The notes under the pieces are model-generated. The model had not been told where the DNA came from. It ran no database searches and saw only the letters and a program-made list of their open reading frames with translations. From the NCBI RefSeq assembly GCF_021043395.1, contig NZ_JAJNKE010000004.1, positions 62,001 to 126,000 of the forward strand: DNA of 64,000 nt. The letters are read 5' to 3'. The position numbers and the translations under genes are program-made. How positions within the stretch are numbered: position 1 is the first letter of the stretch; every line of letters begins with the position of its first letter. This document shows positions 37,340 to 48,023 of this stretch, one piece after another. Source of the DNA: Clostridium guangxiense. Lineage in GTDB: Bacteria > Bacillota > Clostridia > Clostridiales > Clostridiaceae.

Positions 37340-40300
37340 TTAATATAAATTTTTATTTAAATCTACAGAAACAATTTTGGATACTCCCTTTTCCTCCATG
37401 GTAACACCATATAATATATCACTAGCTTCCATAGTTCCTTTTCTATGAGTAATTACTATAAACTGTGTGCTCTTTGAAAACTTTTTTAAAAACTCAGCAT
37501 ATCTAAATACATTTGCATCATCAAGCGCTGCCTCAATTTCATCAAGTATGCAAAAAGGACTTGGTTTCATCTTTAATATTGCAAACAAAAGTGCTATAGC
37601 CGATAATCCTTTCTCTCCTCCAGACATTAAATTTATATTTTGAAGCTTCTTTCCAGGCGGCTGAACATTTATCTCTATATTACATGTAAGTTCGTCCTCT
37701 CCTGAAAGTATTAGATCTGCACTTCCACCCTTAAATAATTCCCTAAAAGTTTCTTTGAAATTTTCTCTAAGCTTTTCAAAATTTTCTTTAAAAACAGTTC
37801 TCATTTTATCTGTCATTTCTTTTATAACTTTAAAAAGCTCTTCTTTGGCATTATCCAAATCCTCTTTTTGTGAAAGCATAAAAGTGTACTTTTCTTTTAC
37901 ATCTTTATACTCCTCTATGGATGCAACATTTACTGTGCCAATTTCTCTTATCTGATTGTTTAAATAATTAATTCTATTCCTATAGCTACTTATATTTCCT
38001 AAGTTCTCTTTAAAACTAAGAGCTTCTGCATAAGTAATTTTAAAATCATCATTTAACTTATTATAGTAGTTTTTGTTCTCTGTATCTAACCTTGTTAGCG
38101 TAATTTCATATTTATGTTTTTCAATTTCTTTATTCTCTATTATAGAATTAAGACTTTCTATTTTACCACTATTAGTCTTTATATCTTCTTTTATCTTTAT
38201 GCTTAGAATTTCACTTTCCTTTAACTCATCTTCTAATTTCTTTATTTCTTTTTCAATTTCAATAAGCTTGCCTTTATTAATTTTTATTTTTCTCTCAGCT
38301 TTTTCCTGATTTTGCTTACTCTCTTCATACTCATAATTAAGCTTCTTCTCTTCGTTTTCTGTATTTTCGATTTCCTCGTTATATCTATCTAGCTCCTTTT
38401 TTCTTGACAAAACAATTTCATCAATTTGAGCCTTTTTCACTTTAAGGGAAGTTATTTCTTCATTCAATTTTGAAATATTTTGATTCTCATTTTTTATATA
38501 GTTTTCTAATTGCTCTATTTTACTATTATTAGCTTTTTCTTCATTACTAAGTTTCATCAATATTAATTTATTTTCTTCAAGCTTTTTTATTTTATTCTCA
38601 ATGTGTTTATTTGTTATAATTATTTCCTCATTTGAAACTTCATAGTTTTTATTTAACTTATTTGTATCCATATCTATAGATTTAATTCTTTCCTCGATCT
38701 TTGTAATTTCTATATTATCATTATGCATTAAATCCACTATATCTAAACACATATCGTCTAGCTTTTTCACAGAAGTCTTATTAGAATTTATTTTTGATGA
38801 AAGTGATTTTATTTCCATGGAAATTTTTTCTATTTCAGTAGAATACTCGTTTATTTCTCTTTTTCTGCTTATAACACTTACAGACTTATTATAAACACTT
38901 CCTCCTGTCATAGAACCTCCTGGATTAATAACTTCACCACCAAGAGTAACTATCTTAAAAGAATATCCACTTTTTTTAGCTATACTTAAAGCCTTATCCA
39001 TATTTTCTGCAATTACAGTTCTTCCCAAAGTATAATCCAAAGCAGGTAAAAAGAGAGCTTCATAACTAACAAGTTCACTAGCTATGCCTATAAATCCATC
39101 TTGTCTTTTTATTTCCTCATTAACTTGAAGTTTACGGCTTTTTAATATATTAAGAGGTAAAAAAGTTGCTCTTCCAATATTATTAATTTTAAGATATGCT
39201 ATAAGTTTTTTAGCTATAATTTCATCCTTTGTAACAACATCAGAAATAGCACCACCTAAAGCTATTTCTATAGCAATTTCAAATTTCTTTTCTACAGATA
39301 TTATGTCACCTAATACAAAACACTTTTCCTTAGCTTCAGAAATCAAACCTTTATTAATGTGAGTCATAAGGTTTTTTACTGACCTATTATATCCTTCATA
39401 TTGCTTTTCAAGATTAATTAAAGCATTTTTATTTGCTTCATTTTTATTGTAGTCTAAATTTAAATGTTTAAGCTTTTCTTCATCAGAAGCAATCATTTTA
39501 TTTAAAGCCGAAATTTCTTTTTTGTGACTTCTTATTTCTTCCCTATGCTGTACCACTTTTTCTTCTATTTCTGATTTTTTTTCTTGAAGCATAATTTTAG
39601 TATTATTATTTATTTTTATTGAATTCAAATGACTTTCATTAGCAGCTTTTATATTTTCAGCCTTAACTTTAAAATCTTCTATCTCTTTTTCTAAAATAAC
39701 TGCATTATTTTTATTTTCAGATATTGTACTTATTATTTCTATAGCATCATTTTTATACTTCTTAACCATACTTTCCTGATCCTTAAAGCTATTTTCAGCT
39801 TCATCCTTAAGTTTTTCAGATAAAGCAAGTCTTTCACAAATATCTTGCTGTTTAATTTTCTCTTCATCAAAAATTTTGCTGTAATCTTTGTATTTATTTT
39901 TAAATTCACTAAGCTTTACTTTTGATGCCTTAATTTGATTTTCTATTTTATTAATAGCTTCATTAAAATTATTTACTCTTTCATTAAGTAAATCTATTTC
40001 AGAAGTTACTTTTTGATACTCTGATTTGTTCTCATAATAAGCATTTCTTTTATCAGAATAATCGGCTTCAAATTTATTCAATTCATTTTCAGCTTCATCT
40101 TTTTTCTTTTGGAATTCACTTTTTTCAATTAAACTAGCTTTTATATTATTTTCTACATTTTCTAGTTCTTTTTTCACCTCAGAAATCTTAATATTCATTT
40201 CATTAATTGAATATATTAACATATTGATTTCTTTTGTTTTAAGCTCGCCAGACAAAGCAACAAATTCATGTGCTTTTTCACTTTCTACTCTGAGTGGCTC

Positions 40301-40906
40301 TATTCTCTCTTCATAAGTGCCAAGTATATCTCTAATCCTAACCAAATTTTGCTCTGTATTTTGAAGTCTCTTTTCAGCCTCTTCTTTTCTAGCCTTAAAT
40401 TTTACTATTCCAGCAGCTTCTTCAAGTATCCCTCTTCTCTCTTCTGGTTTTCCACTCAAAACAGCTTCTATTTTACCTTGTCCTATTATAGAGTATCCTT
40501 CTTTTCCTATACCAGTATCCATAAAAAGCTCTTGTATGTCCTTAAGTCTGCATTGTGTATTATTTATATAGTATTCACTTTCACCAGATCTATAAAGCCT
40601 TCTTGAAACTGTAACATCGGAATAATCTATGTTTAAAAGTTTATCATTATTATCAAGCGTTAATGATACTTGCGCTAATCCAACAGGCTTTCTATATTGA
40701 GTTCCAGCAAATATTACATCCTCCATTTTTCCGCCTCTTAGGCTCTTAACACTTTGTTCACCAAGAACCCATCTTACGGCATCTGAAATATTGCTTTTCC
40801 CACTTCCATTAGGTCCAACAACAGCGGTAACTCCATCTTTTAATTCTAATTCAGTTTTATCTGCAAAGGATTTAAATCCTCTTATCTCAATAGATTTAAG
40901 AAACAT
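37340..40906 (-). CDS. smc: Chromosome segregation protein SMC (1188 aa)
   Basis: ATPase of the bacterial condensin complex. Walker A GPNGSGKS is at residues 31-38. Two long coiled coils flank a hinge (about 510-670, with FEIAIEIALGGAISDVV and the glycine-rich LGGEVINPGGSMTGGS). The C-terminal head has the ABC signature MSGGEKGLSAIA (from about 1094) and Walker B FCILDEIEAALDD. Length is standard. It lies downstream of rnc, the radical SAM gene and a 33-codon gene. Confidence 0.98.
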   Translation of the reverse strand: MFLKSIEIRGFKSFADKTELELKDGVTAVVGPNGSGKSNISDAVRWVLGEQSVKSLRGGKMEDVIFAGTQYRKPVGLAQVSLTLDNNDKLLNIDYSDVTVSRRLYRSGESEYYINNTQCRLKDIQELFMDTGIGKEGYSIIGQGKIEAVLSGKPEERRGILEEAAGIVKFKARKEEAEKRLQNTEQNLVRIRDILGTYEERIEPLRVESEKAHEFVALSGELKTKEINMLIYSINEMNIKISEVKKELENVENNIKASLIEKSEFQKKKDEAENELNKFEADYSDKRNAYYENKSEYQKVTSEIDLLNERVNNFNEAINKIENQIKASKVKLSEFKNKYKDYSKIFDEEKIKQQDICERLALSEKLKDEAENSFKDQESMVKKYKNDAIEIISTISENKNNAVILEKEIEDFKVKAENIKAANESHLNSIKINNNTKIMLQEKKSEIEEKVVQHREEIRSHKKEISALNKMIASDEEKLKHLNLDYNKNEANKNALINLEKQYEGYNRSVKNLMTHINKGLISEAKEKCFVLGDIISVEKKFEIAIEIALGGAISDVVTKDEIIAKKLIAYLKINNIGRATFLPLNILKSRKLQVNEEIKRQDGFIGIASELVSYEALFLPALDYTLGRTVIAENMDKALSIAKKSGYSFKIVTLGGEVINPGGSMTGGSVYNKSVSVISRKREINEYSTEIEKISMEIKSLSSKINSNKTSVKKLDDMCLDIVDLMHNDNIEITKIEERIKSIDMDTNKLNKNYEVSNEEIIITNKHIENKIKKLEENKLILMKLSNEEKANNSKIEQLENYIKNENQNISKLNEEITSLKVKKAQIDEIVLSRKKELDRYNEEIENTENEEKKLNYEYEESKQNQEKAERKIKINKGKLIEIEKEIKKLEDELKESEILSIKIKEDIKTNSGKIESLNSIIENKEIEKHKYEITLTRLDTENKNYYNKLNDDFKITYAEALSFKENLGNISSYRNRINYLNNQIREIGTVNVASIEEYKDVKEKYTFMLSQKEDLDNAKEELFKVIKEMTDKMRTVFKENFEKLRENFKETFRELFKGGSADLILSGEDELTCNIEINVQPPGKKLQNINLMSGGEKGLSAIALLFAILKMKPSPFCILDEIEAALDDANVFRYAEFLKKFSKSTQFIVITHRKGTMEASDILYGVTMEEKGVSKIVSVDLNKNLY

Positions 40907-40923
40907 AAAAGCACTCTCCCACT

Positions 40924-41025
40924 CTAACCTTTAAAAGCAAATGTTGGCAACAAACTTAGCATCATTGCTAATACAATAACAAAAACAAGTATTTTTATAG
41001 CCTTGTCTCTTGTATTCTTTCTCAT
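40924..41025 (-). CDS. 33-residue single-span membrane peptide next to smc
   Basis: An open frame of 33 codons starts at ATG 41025 behind a GAGGAAG site and ends 17 bases before smc. The product begins MRKNTRDKAIKILVF, then one membrane helix (VIVLAMMLSLLPTFAF) and a short tail. Size, basic N-terminus and single helix resemble Firmicute micro-membrane proteins such as Prli42/DUF4044, but that likeness is by eye only. It could also be a short leader peptide. Codon use and ribosome-binding site support translation. Confidence 0.6.
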   Translation of the reverse strand: MRKNTRDKAIKILVFVIVLAMMLSLLPTFAFKG

Positions 41026-41061
41026 ATACATCTTCCTCTCATAATATATTTTTTTAGAAGC

Positions 41062-41086
41062 AAAAAACCGCATAAACACGGTCTTT
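41062..41086 (-). terminator. Terminator after the radical SAM gene
   Basis: On the minus strand AAAGACCG pairs with CGGTTTTTT (one G-U) around an 8-base loop, ending in a T run. It lies about 20 bases after the stop codon of the radical SAM gene and upstream of the 33-codon gene, so smc may have its own promoter. Confidence 0.7.
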
Positions 41087-41107
41087 ATCCTAATCTATTA
41101 ATAGATT

Positions 41108-42178
41108 TTATTTTTTATATTTACTTTTAAGATATTCAACTAGATCTATATTATAAGCTAACCCGCTGCACATTATCTTAATATAATTTCTAGGAATGTC
41201 CTTACTTTGAGCAATGTTAATTTTCACATGAATTAATTTGCGTTTTGTATCATTAAAGAACTCCTTTTTATTTGCATAAAGCTTTGAAATATCCTTCTCA
41301 TTAATAACTACCTCAGCTTCATCGGCATCAATATCCTTAAGATATTCAAATATTATATCATTAATTATTCTGCCCTCAACAAGCTCTCTTACAGCAGGAT
41401 GAAAAGGTCCTGCCACAACGTCGCCATCCTTATTTATTTCCTTTGTTGGCTGAAGTCCAACTCTAATAATTTTTATATTATGCGCTGCATACATTCCATA
41501 TATAACTTTACAAATATCTATACATTCTTCTAATGTATATGGCTTATATATGCCCTCTCTATACATCTTCTCCATAGGAGTATCTTTAATTACTAGAGCC
41601 GGATATATTCTGCAAATATCTGGTTTCATTTCTATACTTTTTCTTGCTGTTTCAATGTCCTTTTCGAAACTATCGCCTGGAAGTCCAAGCATTACCTGAT
41701 GTCCCAATATAAATCCATATTCCTTTATCAGCTTTGAAGCCTTTCGAGCATCTTCATCACTATGTCCTCTACCTGATTTCAAAAGAACTTCTTTATCTAA
41801 AGATTGAATGCCTAACTCAATTACATCTGCACTATAATTTTTCAAGTTATTAAGTATTTCATCATCAATATAATCTGGACGTGTTGAAAGATGTATATAC
41901 TTAACAATTCCCATATCCTTATATTCTTTTGCTACTTTTAAAAGTTCTTTTTGCTTCTCCATATCTATAGCCGTAAATGTACCACCAAAAAATGATACTT
42001 CTATAACAGCATCTTTATTAGGTATAGTTTTTATATATCCCTCAATTGTACTTCTAACATAATTTGCATTGACAAGATCACTAACTCCTGTAATAGTATT
42101 TTGATTACAAAAGACACAATTATGTGGGCATCCCTCATGAGGAACAAAAATAGGTATAATATAATGTGCATTACTCAT
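41108..42178 (-). CDS. Radical SAM protein, Elp3/YhcC-like (356 aa)
   Basis: Radical SAM enzyme with the [4Fe-4S] motif C17-x3-C21-x2-C24 (GCPHNCVFC) and downstream FFGGTFTAID, ELGIQSLDKEVL and LGHQVMLGLPGDSFEKD. It belongs to the family with Elp3-like radical SAM domain and C-terminal extension but has no acetyltransferase domain. The gene accompanies rnc-smc in clostridia. A tRNA or other modification role is possible; the substrate is unknown. Confidence 0.85.
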   Translation of the reverse strand: MSNAHYIIPIFVPHEGCPHNCVFCNQNTITGVSDLVNANYVRSTIEGYIKTIPNKDAVIEVSFFGGTFTAIDMEKQKELLKVAKEYKDMGIVKYIHLSTRPDYIDDEILNNLKNYSADVIELGIQSLDKEVLLKSGRGHSDEDARKASKLIKEYGFILGHQVMLGLPGDSFEKDIETARKSIEMKPDICRIYPALVIKDTPMEKMYREGIYKPYTLEECIDICKVIYGMYAAHNIKIIRVGLQPTKEINKDGDVVAGPFHPAVRELVEGRIINDIIFEYLKDIDADEAEVVINEKDISKLYANKKEFFNDTKRKLIHVKINIAQSKDIPRNYIKIMCSGLAYNIDLVEYLKSKYKK

Positions 42179-42179
42179 T

Positions 42180-42878
42180 CTAATTTTTCAGCCCTTTCAA
42201 TGCTTTACACGCTGCATCCTGCTCTGCTTCTTTTTTTGTATACCCAATTCCATTACTTTTAATAGCACCATTAAAAATTAAATTTATATAAAACTTTCTT
42301 CTATGAGGTGGACCTTCATATTTTACAAGTTCATACTTTATATCAATTTTACCATTAGCTTGAAGAACTTCCTGCAACCTAGTTTTATAATCAAGTATAA
42401 TTTCATCTTTTACTGCTTTTTCAATTATGTCCTTAAATACTTTAATAATAAACTCCTTTACATAATCAAAACCCTTATCAAGGTATATGGCCGCAATCAC
42501 AGCTTCCACGCAATCAGAAAGAATAGAAACTCTAGTTCTTCCACCAGTTAATTCTTCTCCCTTGCTCATTTTTATGTAATTTCCAAGTTCCCACTTTTTA
42601 GATATTTCATGTAATGATGCTTCACAAACTATAAGTGCTCTCTTTCTTGTAAGCTCTCCTTCTGATATATCCTCATATTTTTTAAACAAATACTCAGATA
42701 TTGATAATTCAAGTACTGCATCACCTAGAAATTCAAGTCTTTCATTATATTTTATATTTCTATTTTCATTTGCATAAGAACTATGGGTTATTGCAGTTTT
42801 AATAAGTTCTTTATCATTAAACTCAATGCCTATTTTTTTTTCTAAATCACTTAGTTTTTTATCTTCATATGAAAACAT
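42180..42878 (-). CDS. rnc: Ribonuclease III (232 aa)
   Basis: Cleaves double-stranded RNA in rRNA and mRNA processing. The catalytic domain has NERLEFLGDAVLELSISEYL and SDCVEAVIAAIYLDKG with the acidic metal ligands. The C-terminal dsRNA-binding domain (about 155-230) has DYKTRLQEVLQ and GYTKKEAEQDAACKAL. It lies after acpP, the usual plsX-acpP-rnc order. Confidence 0.97.
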   Translation of the reverse strand: MFSYEDKKLSDLEKKIGIEFNDKELIKTAITHSSYANENRNIKYNERLEFLGDAVLELSISEYLFKKYEDISEGELTRKRALIVCEASLHEISKKWELGNYIKMSKGEELTGGRTRVSILSDCVEAVIAAIYLDKGFDYVKEFIIKVFKDIIEKAVKDEIILDYKTRLQEVLQANGKIDIKYELVKYEGPPHRRKFYINLIFNGAIKSNGIGYTKKEAEQDAACKALKGLKN

Positions 42879-42969
42879 GTTTCACCGCCTAAACCAAGTT
42901 CATTCTTCAAATTACTCTATTAATCTTTTTAAATAATTTCAAGAATAAACTTAAAATATTTTAAATATA

Positions 42970-42992
42970 AAGCCCCGCATTATACGGGACTT
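42970..42992 (-). terminator. Terminator after acpP
   Basis: AAGTCCCG pairs with CGGGGCTT on the minus strand (one G-U; A-C on the plus strand), with a 7-base loop and an AT-rich tail. Confidence 0.7.
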
Positions 42993-42995
42993 ATA

Positions 42996-43229
42996 TTATT
43001 CCTCAGTATGAGCTTTTATGTATTCCACAACATCTTTTACCGCTGAAACTTTTTCAGCATCTTCATCAGGTATTTCTATATCAAATTCCTCTTCTAATGC
43101 CATTATCAATTCTACTATATCAAGAGAATCTGCTCCTAGGTCATCAACAAAGGAAGAATCCATAGTAATCTCATCTTTTTCTAATCCAAGCTGTTCAGCT
43201 ATTATATCTTTAACTTTTTCAAATATCAT
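42996..43229 (-). CDS. acpP: Acyl carrier protein (77 aa)
   Basis: Carries growing acyl chains in fatty acid synthesis. The phosphopantetheine attachment serine is Ser35 in [11 protein letters not shown]. The protein is short and very acidic, as usual. It sits between plsX and rnc; a GGAGGTG site precedes the ATG. The main fatty acid synthesis genes are not in this window. Confidence 0.98.
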   Translation of the reverse strand: MIFEKVKDIIAEQLGLEKDEITMDSSFVDDLGADSLDIVELIMALEEEFDIEIPDEDAEKVSAVKDVVEYIKAHTEE

Positions 43230-43325
43230 AATTTCACCTCCTAAACTCTATTAAGATAATATTACATATATGAGCTATCGTCAATATTTATAATACTATT
43301 TTTTTTATTTATTATAGTATTTTTC

Positions 43326-44351
43326 TTAAATTTTATTCTTATCACTCACTGTTTTTATATCAGCGACCTTTTCAAGCTCCTTAGATATTTTACCTATTAT
43401 TCCATTTTCATAACAAATCTTAGCCTGTTTTACTGCATTTTTAAAAGCTTTTGCATCGGAACTTCCATGAGCTTTTATAACTATTCCTTTTGCACCTAAA
43501 AAAGGCGAACCACCATATTCTGTATAATCAAACTTCTTTTTAAAATCTCTAAAAACATCCTTTAGCAAAAGTCCCCCTATTTTAGCTTTAGTAGAAGACA
43601 TTATCTCGTCTTTTAACATTTTGAATATGTTAGATGCTACACCCTCATACATTTTAAGTATGGTATTTCCAACAAATCCATCACATACAAGCACATTAAC
43701 ATCACCACTTGAAACTTCTCTAGGCTCTACATTTCCTACAAAATTAAAATCGGTTTCTTTAAGCATTTTGTGAACAGCCTTCGTTAACTCATTTCCCTTT
43801 TCTTCTTCTGTTCCTATATTTACAAGTCCTATAGATGGGTTTTTAACTCCTAAAATGTTTTCAAAGTATATTTTACCCATAAGAGCAAATTGAAGCAGAT
43901 ATTGAGGCTTACAATCGACATTAGCCCCTGAATCTGAAACCATAAAAGGCGCATTCTTACCTGGCATAATTGGCGATAATGCAACCCTATCTATGCCTTT
44001 TATTCTTCCAATGATAAATGTAGCACCCGCCATTAACGCACCTGTGCTCCCTGCTGATATTACACCATCAGCTTTGCCATCTTTAACAAGCTTTATTGCT
44101 TTATAAAGTGAAGATTCCTTTTTTCTTTTTATAGCCATAACCGGATGTTCATTGTTAGTTATAACTTCCTTTGCATCAACTATCTCCATTTTATCTTTAT
44201 TAAAACTATATTTTTTAACTTCATCCCTTATTCTGTCTTCAGTACCTGTAATTATTATGTTGACATCATATTCATTGATAGCATCTACACAACCTTTAAC
44301 AACCTCAGAAGGCGAATTGTCTCCACCCATGCCATCTACAGCTATTATCAT
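43326..44351 (-). CDS. plsX: Phosphate acyltransferase PlsX (341 aa)
   Basis: Converts acyl-ACP to acyl phosphate, the first step of glycerolipid synthesis in Firmicutes. Motifs are [12 protein letters not shown] at the N-terminus, [15 protein letters not shown] and [15 protein letters not shown]. The gene fapR, often directly upstream in Bacillus, is absent here; rpmF precedes plsX instead. Confidence 0.97.
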   Translation of the reverse strand: MIIAVDGMGGDNSPSEVVKGCVDAINEYDVNIIITGTEDRIRDEVKKYSFNKDKMEIVDAKEVITNNEHPVMAIKRKKESSLYKAIKLVKDGKADGVISAGSTGALMAGATFIIGRIKGIDRVALSPIMPGKNAPFMVSDSGANVDCKPQYLLQFALMGKIYFENILGVKNPSIGLVNIGTEEEKGNELTKAVHKMLKETDFNFVGNVEPREVSSGDVNVLVCDGFVGNTILKMYEGVASNIFKMLKDEIMSSTKAKIGGLLLKDVFRDFKKKFDYTEYGGSPFLGAKGIVIKAHGSSDAKAFKNAVKQAKICYENGIIGKISKELEKVADIKTVSDKNKI

Positions 44352-44428
44352 GATAACACCCCTTTACAAATACATTTAAGTAAAAAATCGTACTAATTTA
44401 ATAGATTGTACAGTATTTCTATAAAATT

Positions 44429-44460
44429 AAATTCCAGATGGACTTATCCTTCTGGAATTT
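44429..44460 (-). terminator. Hairpin upstream of plsX
   Basis: AAATTCCAGA and TCTGGAATTT form a perfect 10-bp stem with a 12-base loop, followed on the minus strand by AATTTTAT. It lies second in the gap after rpmF and could be a terminator or part of the plsX leader. Confidence 0.5.
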
Positions 44461-44491
44461 AGATACGCTTTTTCAATAAATGTCCCTAATG

Positions 44492-44523
44492 AAAATCTAT
44501 AGAGTATTAACTCTATAGATTTT
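44492..44523. terminator. Perfect 14-bp hairpin after rpmF
   Basis: AAAATCTATAGAGT and ACTCTATAGATTTT flank a 4-base loop, about 55 bases after the rpmF stop codon. A/T tracts end both arms, so it can terminate in either direction. Confidence 0.65.
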
Positions 44524-44576
44524 ATCTGAACCTCTATCGAAATCACCCTAATAAAAGAAATTTATGTAATTTTCCT

Positions 44577-44762
44577 TTATTTTGATTCTAAAACAACAAC
44601 TTCTTTACCTTTATAATATCCACAGTTTTTGCAAACTCTATGAGCCAATTTCATTTCATGGCAGTTTGGACATTCTACTATTCCAGGTAAACTTAATTTA
44701 AATGTTTGAGCTCTTCTTGAATCTCTTCTACCTTTTGAAAATTTTCTTGCTGGATTTCCCAT
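44577..44762 (-). CDS. rpmF: 50S ribosomal protein L32 (61 aa)
   Basis: Short basic protein with the zinc-binding form of L32: [20 protein letters not shown] holds the four cysteines. The N-terminus [19 protein letters not shown] is typical. It follows yceD by 14 bases, a conserved pair. Confidence 0.97.
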   Translation of the reverse strand: MGNPARKFSKGRRDSRRAQTFKLSLPGIVECPNCHEMKLAHRVCKNCGYYKGKEVVVLESK

Positions 44763-44776
44763 CTGTAAACACCTCC

Positions 44777-45322
44777 TTAACGGTTTGAAAACAATTCTTT
44801 AAGCTTTTCAAGCCTAGGGTCTATGTTTTCTTCATGACAATTACATGTAGATACATTTAAGTTAGTACCACATATTGGACACAACCCTTTACAGTCCTCT
44901 TTACACAACCTTTTTATAGGAAGAGAGACTATAATGTTGTTTTCAACAATTTCACAAATATTCACATTATCATTTTCTATAAAGATAATTTCCTCATCTT
45001 TATTTTCTGGATTATTAGTGAGTTTTTCATGAATTTCCAAATCAATATTATATGGAAATTTTTCAAGACACCTTGAACACTCGAGTTCAATAATACCTTT
45101 AACGTTACAGTCAAGATATATTATATCCCCCACTCTTGTAAGATCCCCTGTAAGTTTCAAAGGTTCCTTTACATCAAATTCTTCAACGCCATCTTGAAGT
45201 TTTTTAATATCAAGTTCAATATCTAAAGATTTCTTATCTACTTTTTTACTTGTTAAATCAGAAACATTTATCATAATACCATTAGCTTCAAACTTATGCA
45301 AGCTATTTGCCTTGTATGCCAT
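44777..45322 (-). CDS. YceD/DUF177 family protein (181 aa)
   Basis: Family linked to 23S rRNA accumulation and encoded next to rpmF across bacteria. The conserved central block is [15 protein letters not shown], and a cysteine-rich C-terminal segment ([17 protein letters not shown] then CNC) suggests zinc binding. Biochemical function is not settled. Confidence 0.9.
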   Translation of the reverse strand: MAYKANSLHKFEANGIMINVSDLTSKKVDKKSLDIELDIKKLQDGVEEFDVKEPLKLTGDLTRVGDIIYLDCNVKGIIELECSRCLEKFPYNIDLEIHEKLTNNPENKDEEIIFIENDNVNICEIVENNIIVSLPIKRLCKEDCKGLCPICGTNLNVSTCNCHEENIDPRLEKLKELFSNR

Positions 45323-45450
45323 CGCAAAAACACTTACTAAGCCTCAGTAAAGCTAAATATTCCCTCCCTAGTTATTATTAACCCACTAATTTATCCCTTA
45401 GGAATAAAGCCACAATTTATTATATAAACCTAGCAAATAAAAGTCAAGTT

Positions 45451-46653
45451 TTATTTTAAATATCCCACTATTTCTTTAGTGTCTCTAGCAATCATTAGTT
45501 CTTCATTAGTAGGAATAACTAAAACTTTTACCTTTGAATCCTTTGCACTTATATCTTCATCTATACCAATAGCTTCCTTATTCTTTTCTTCGTCAGCTTT
45601 TATTCCAAGAAAGTCCATGTTTTTACATATTTCATGTCTATTTTCTGGAGAATTTTCACCAATTCCTCCCGTAAACACTAAGCAATCTATTCCATTCATT
45701 GCAGCAATATATGCACCTATAAACTTTTTAATTCTATAATGAAAAATATTAAAAACAAATTTAGCCCTTTGATCGTTCTCACGAACACCCTTCTTTATAT
45801 CTCTCATATCACTGCTTATTTCACTTAAGCCAAGTATTCCAGATTTTTTATTTAAAGTAGTATCCACTTCTTCTGGTGTCATATTTAATTCTTTAATCAT
45901 AAATGAAACTATAGCTGGATCTATATCTCCACTTCTTGTTCCCATAACAAGCCCTGCAAGTGGTGTAAATCCCATACTTGTGTCAACTGATTTTCCACCA
46001 TTTACAGCTGTAACACTAGCACCACCTCCAAGATGGCATACTACCATTTTTAAACTTTTTATGTCTTTTCCTAAAAATTCTGCTGCAGCTTTAGACACAA
46101 ACTTATGTGATGTACCGTGAAATCCATATCGTCTTATTCCGTAATCCTTATAAAAATTATATGGAAGTGCATACATATAAGCATAGTCTGGCATACTTTG
46201 ATGAAAGGCAGTATCAAACACTGCAACCATAGGAGTATTTGGCATAAGTTCCTTGCATGCATTTATACCAACCATGTTAGGTGGATTATGAAGAGGTGCT
46301 AGCTTGCTGCATTCCTCTATCGATTTCATAACTTCATCATCTATAAGAACTGATTTAGCATATTTTTCTCCACCATGCACTACTCTATGTCCAACAGCAG
46401 AAATTTCATTCATACCTTTTATTACTCCGTATTTTTCATCCACAAGGGCATTTAAAACAAGCTTTATAGCTATAGTATGATCCTTCATAGGCTCCTCTAT
46501 AACATATTTTTCTCCATTAACTTTATGAGTTAATATTGAACCTTCTATTCCTATTCTTTCTACTAACCCCTTAGCGAGAACTGCTTCATCTTCCATGTTT
46601 ATCAATTGATATTTAAGAGATGAACTTCCGCAATTTACAACTAAAACCTTCAT
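45451..46653 (-). CDS. ackA: Acetate kinase (400 aa)
   Basis: Converts acetyl phosphate and ADP to acetate and ATP, the main energy-yielding step of clostridial acid production. Sequence blocks are [55 protein letters not shown] and [13 protein letters not shown]. Length is normal. It lies 11 bases after pta, forming the pta-ackA operon. Confidence 0.98.
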   Translation of the reverse strand: MKVLVVNCGSSSLKYQLINMEDEAVLAKGLVERIGIEGSILTHKVNGEKYVIEEPMKDHTIAIKLVLNALVDEKYGVIKGMNEISAVGHRVVHGGEKYAKSVLIDDEVMKSIEECSKLAPLHNPPNMVGINACKELMPNTPMVAVFDTAFHQSMPDYAYMYALPYNFYKDYGIRRYGFHGTSHKFVSKAAAEFLGKDIKSLKMVVCHLGGGASVTAVNGGKSVDTSMGFTPLAGLVMGTRSGDIDPAIVSFMIKELNMTPEEVDTTLNKKSGILGLSEISSDMRDIKKGVRENDQRAKFVFNIFHYRIKKFIGAYIAAMNGIDCLVFTGGIGENSPENRHEICKNMDFLGIKADEEKNKEAIGIDEDISAKDSKVKVLVIPTNEELMIARDTKEIVGYLK

Positions 46654-46664
46654 AAATATACCTC

Positions 46665-47666
46665 CTATATTCCTCTTTGTGCCTCAACAGCAGTCATTGT
46701 AACTACGTTTACAATATCTTCTGCACTGCATCCTCTAGACAAATCATTAATAGGTTTTGCAAAACCTTGACATATTGGTCCTATTGCTTTAGCTTTAGCG
46801 AATCTTTGAACTAATTTATAACCTATATTTCCAGTTTGAAGATCAGGAAATACAAGTACGTTAGCCTTACCAGCTACCTTACTCATTGGAGCTTTTAATT
46901 TTGCAACTTCTGGTTCAATTGCTGCATCTAGTTGTAATTCTCCATCAATATCAATGTCTGGTCTAAGTTCTTTTGCTATTTTAACAGCATTAGTAACTTT
47001 TTCAACCAACTCACCTTTTGCACTTCCCATTGTTGAGAATGATAACATTGCAACTTTAGGATCAAGGTTACATAATTTTTTAGCTGTTTCTGCTGTAGTT
47101 ATAGCTATATCTGCAAGTTCCTCTGAGGTAGGGTTAGGGTTAACTGCACAATCTGCAAATAAAAGTAGTCCACTTTCACCATAATCACAATCTGGAACCT
47201 TCATTACAAAAAATCCAGAAACTATTTTAACACCAGGTGCTGTTTTTACTATTTGAAGTCCAGGTCTTAAAAGATCACCTGTAGTGTGTACTGCACCTGA
47301 AACCATTCCATCAACATAACCAGATTTAACTGCCATAGTAGCAAAATACAATGGATCTCTTACCATTTTTTCGGCTTTTTCCATTGTAATGCCTTTTTTC
47401 TTTCTAAGCTCATAAAATTCTTTAACATAGCCTTCTAATTTTTCTGAAATATTGGGGTCCATTATTTCAGCTTTTGAAATATCTGAATTTAGTTTTTTAG
47501 CATTTTCTCTTATTTTAGCTTCATTTCCTACAAGAACTAAATCTGCTAGCCCCTCTTTTAAAATTGTGTTTGCTGCAATTAAGTTTCTCTCTTCTTCGCC
47601 TTCTGCTAATATTATTTTTTTCCTATCTTTTTTAGCATCTTCCATTAAGCTTTCAATTAAATCCAT
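46665..47666 (-). CDS. pta: Phosphate acetyltransferase (333 aa)
   Basis: Converts acetyl-CoA to acetyl phosphate, feeding acetate kinase. Short catalytic-domain form without the N-terminal DRTGG regulatory domain. Blocks are [53 protein letters not shown] and [17 protein letters not shown] use ATG 47666 after AAAGGAG; the 15-residue upstream extension has no better site. The divergent gap to tmcAL holds its promoter region. Confidence 0.97.
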   Translation of the reverse strand: MDLIESLMEDAKKDRKKIILAEGEEERNLIAANTILKEGLADLVLVGNEAKIRENAKKLNSDISKAEIMDPNISEKLEGYVKEFYELRKKKGITMEKAEKMVRDPLYFATMAVKSGYVDGMVSGAVHTTGDLLRPGLQIVKTAPGVKIVSGFFVMKVPDCDYGESGLLLFADCAVNPNPTSEELADIAITTAETAKKLCNLDPKVAMLSFSTMGSAKGELVEKVTNAVKIAKELRPDIDIDGELQLDAAIEPEVAKLKAPMSKVAGKANVLVFPDLQTGNIGYKLVQRFAKAKAIGPICQGFAKPINDLSRGCSAEDIVNVVTMTAVEAQRGI

Positions 47667-48023
47667 GTTTTTTCTCCTTTCGAACTTTGGAAACAATCTT
47701 GTAATTTCCACTCTTAGATTTTAAATTCTTAAGTTGCAAAAATCTAGCAATTATAAATCTTGGAATTAAAAAATCTAATTTTTAATTTATTTATATAAAT
47801 TCACACGTTAATAATATTATTATCTAATATTCATATATAATATAAACCCATTGCAATATAATTTTCAACAAAAAATTAAAAATTTTTTTCCAGCCAATAA
47901 ATTCAGTATGTTGCGAATTTTCAGTCTATATTAATTGTTTAAATTAAAATTTTATGGAATTGATTTAATAATATAAATTAAAACTTCACAATATTTGTTA
48001 TAATACTTAATGAGGTGATTTGT
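47667..48023. promoter_or_regulatory. Divergent pta / tmcAL control region
   Basis: About 357 bases, extremely AT-rich, without an open frame that looks coding. A TATAAT lies at 47999-48004, close to tmcAL. CodY-box-like sequences (AATTTTCAG at 47916-47924 and AATTTTCAACAAAAA near 47870) lie in the middle. No clear hairpin terminator is seen. Promoters could not be placed with confidence. Confidence 0.4.

Noticed and set aside
44370-44400. FapR operator upstream of plsX
   Set aside because: Only one half-site (GTACTAA) is present; the other half does not match, and no fapR gene lies beside plsX.
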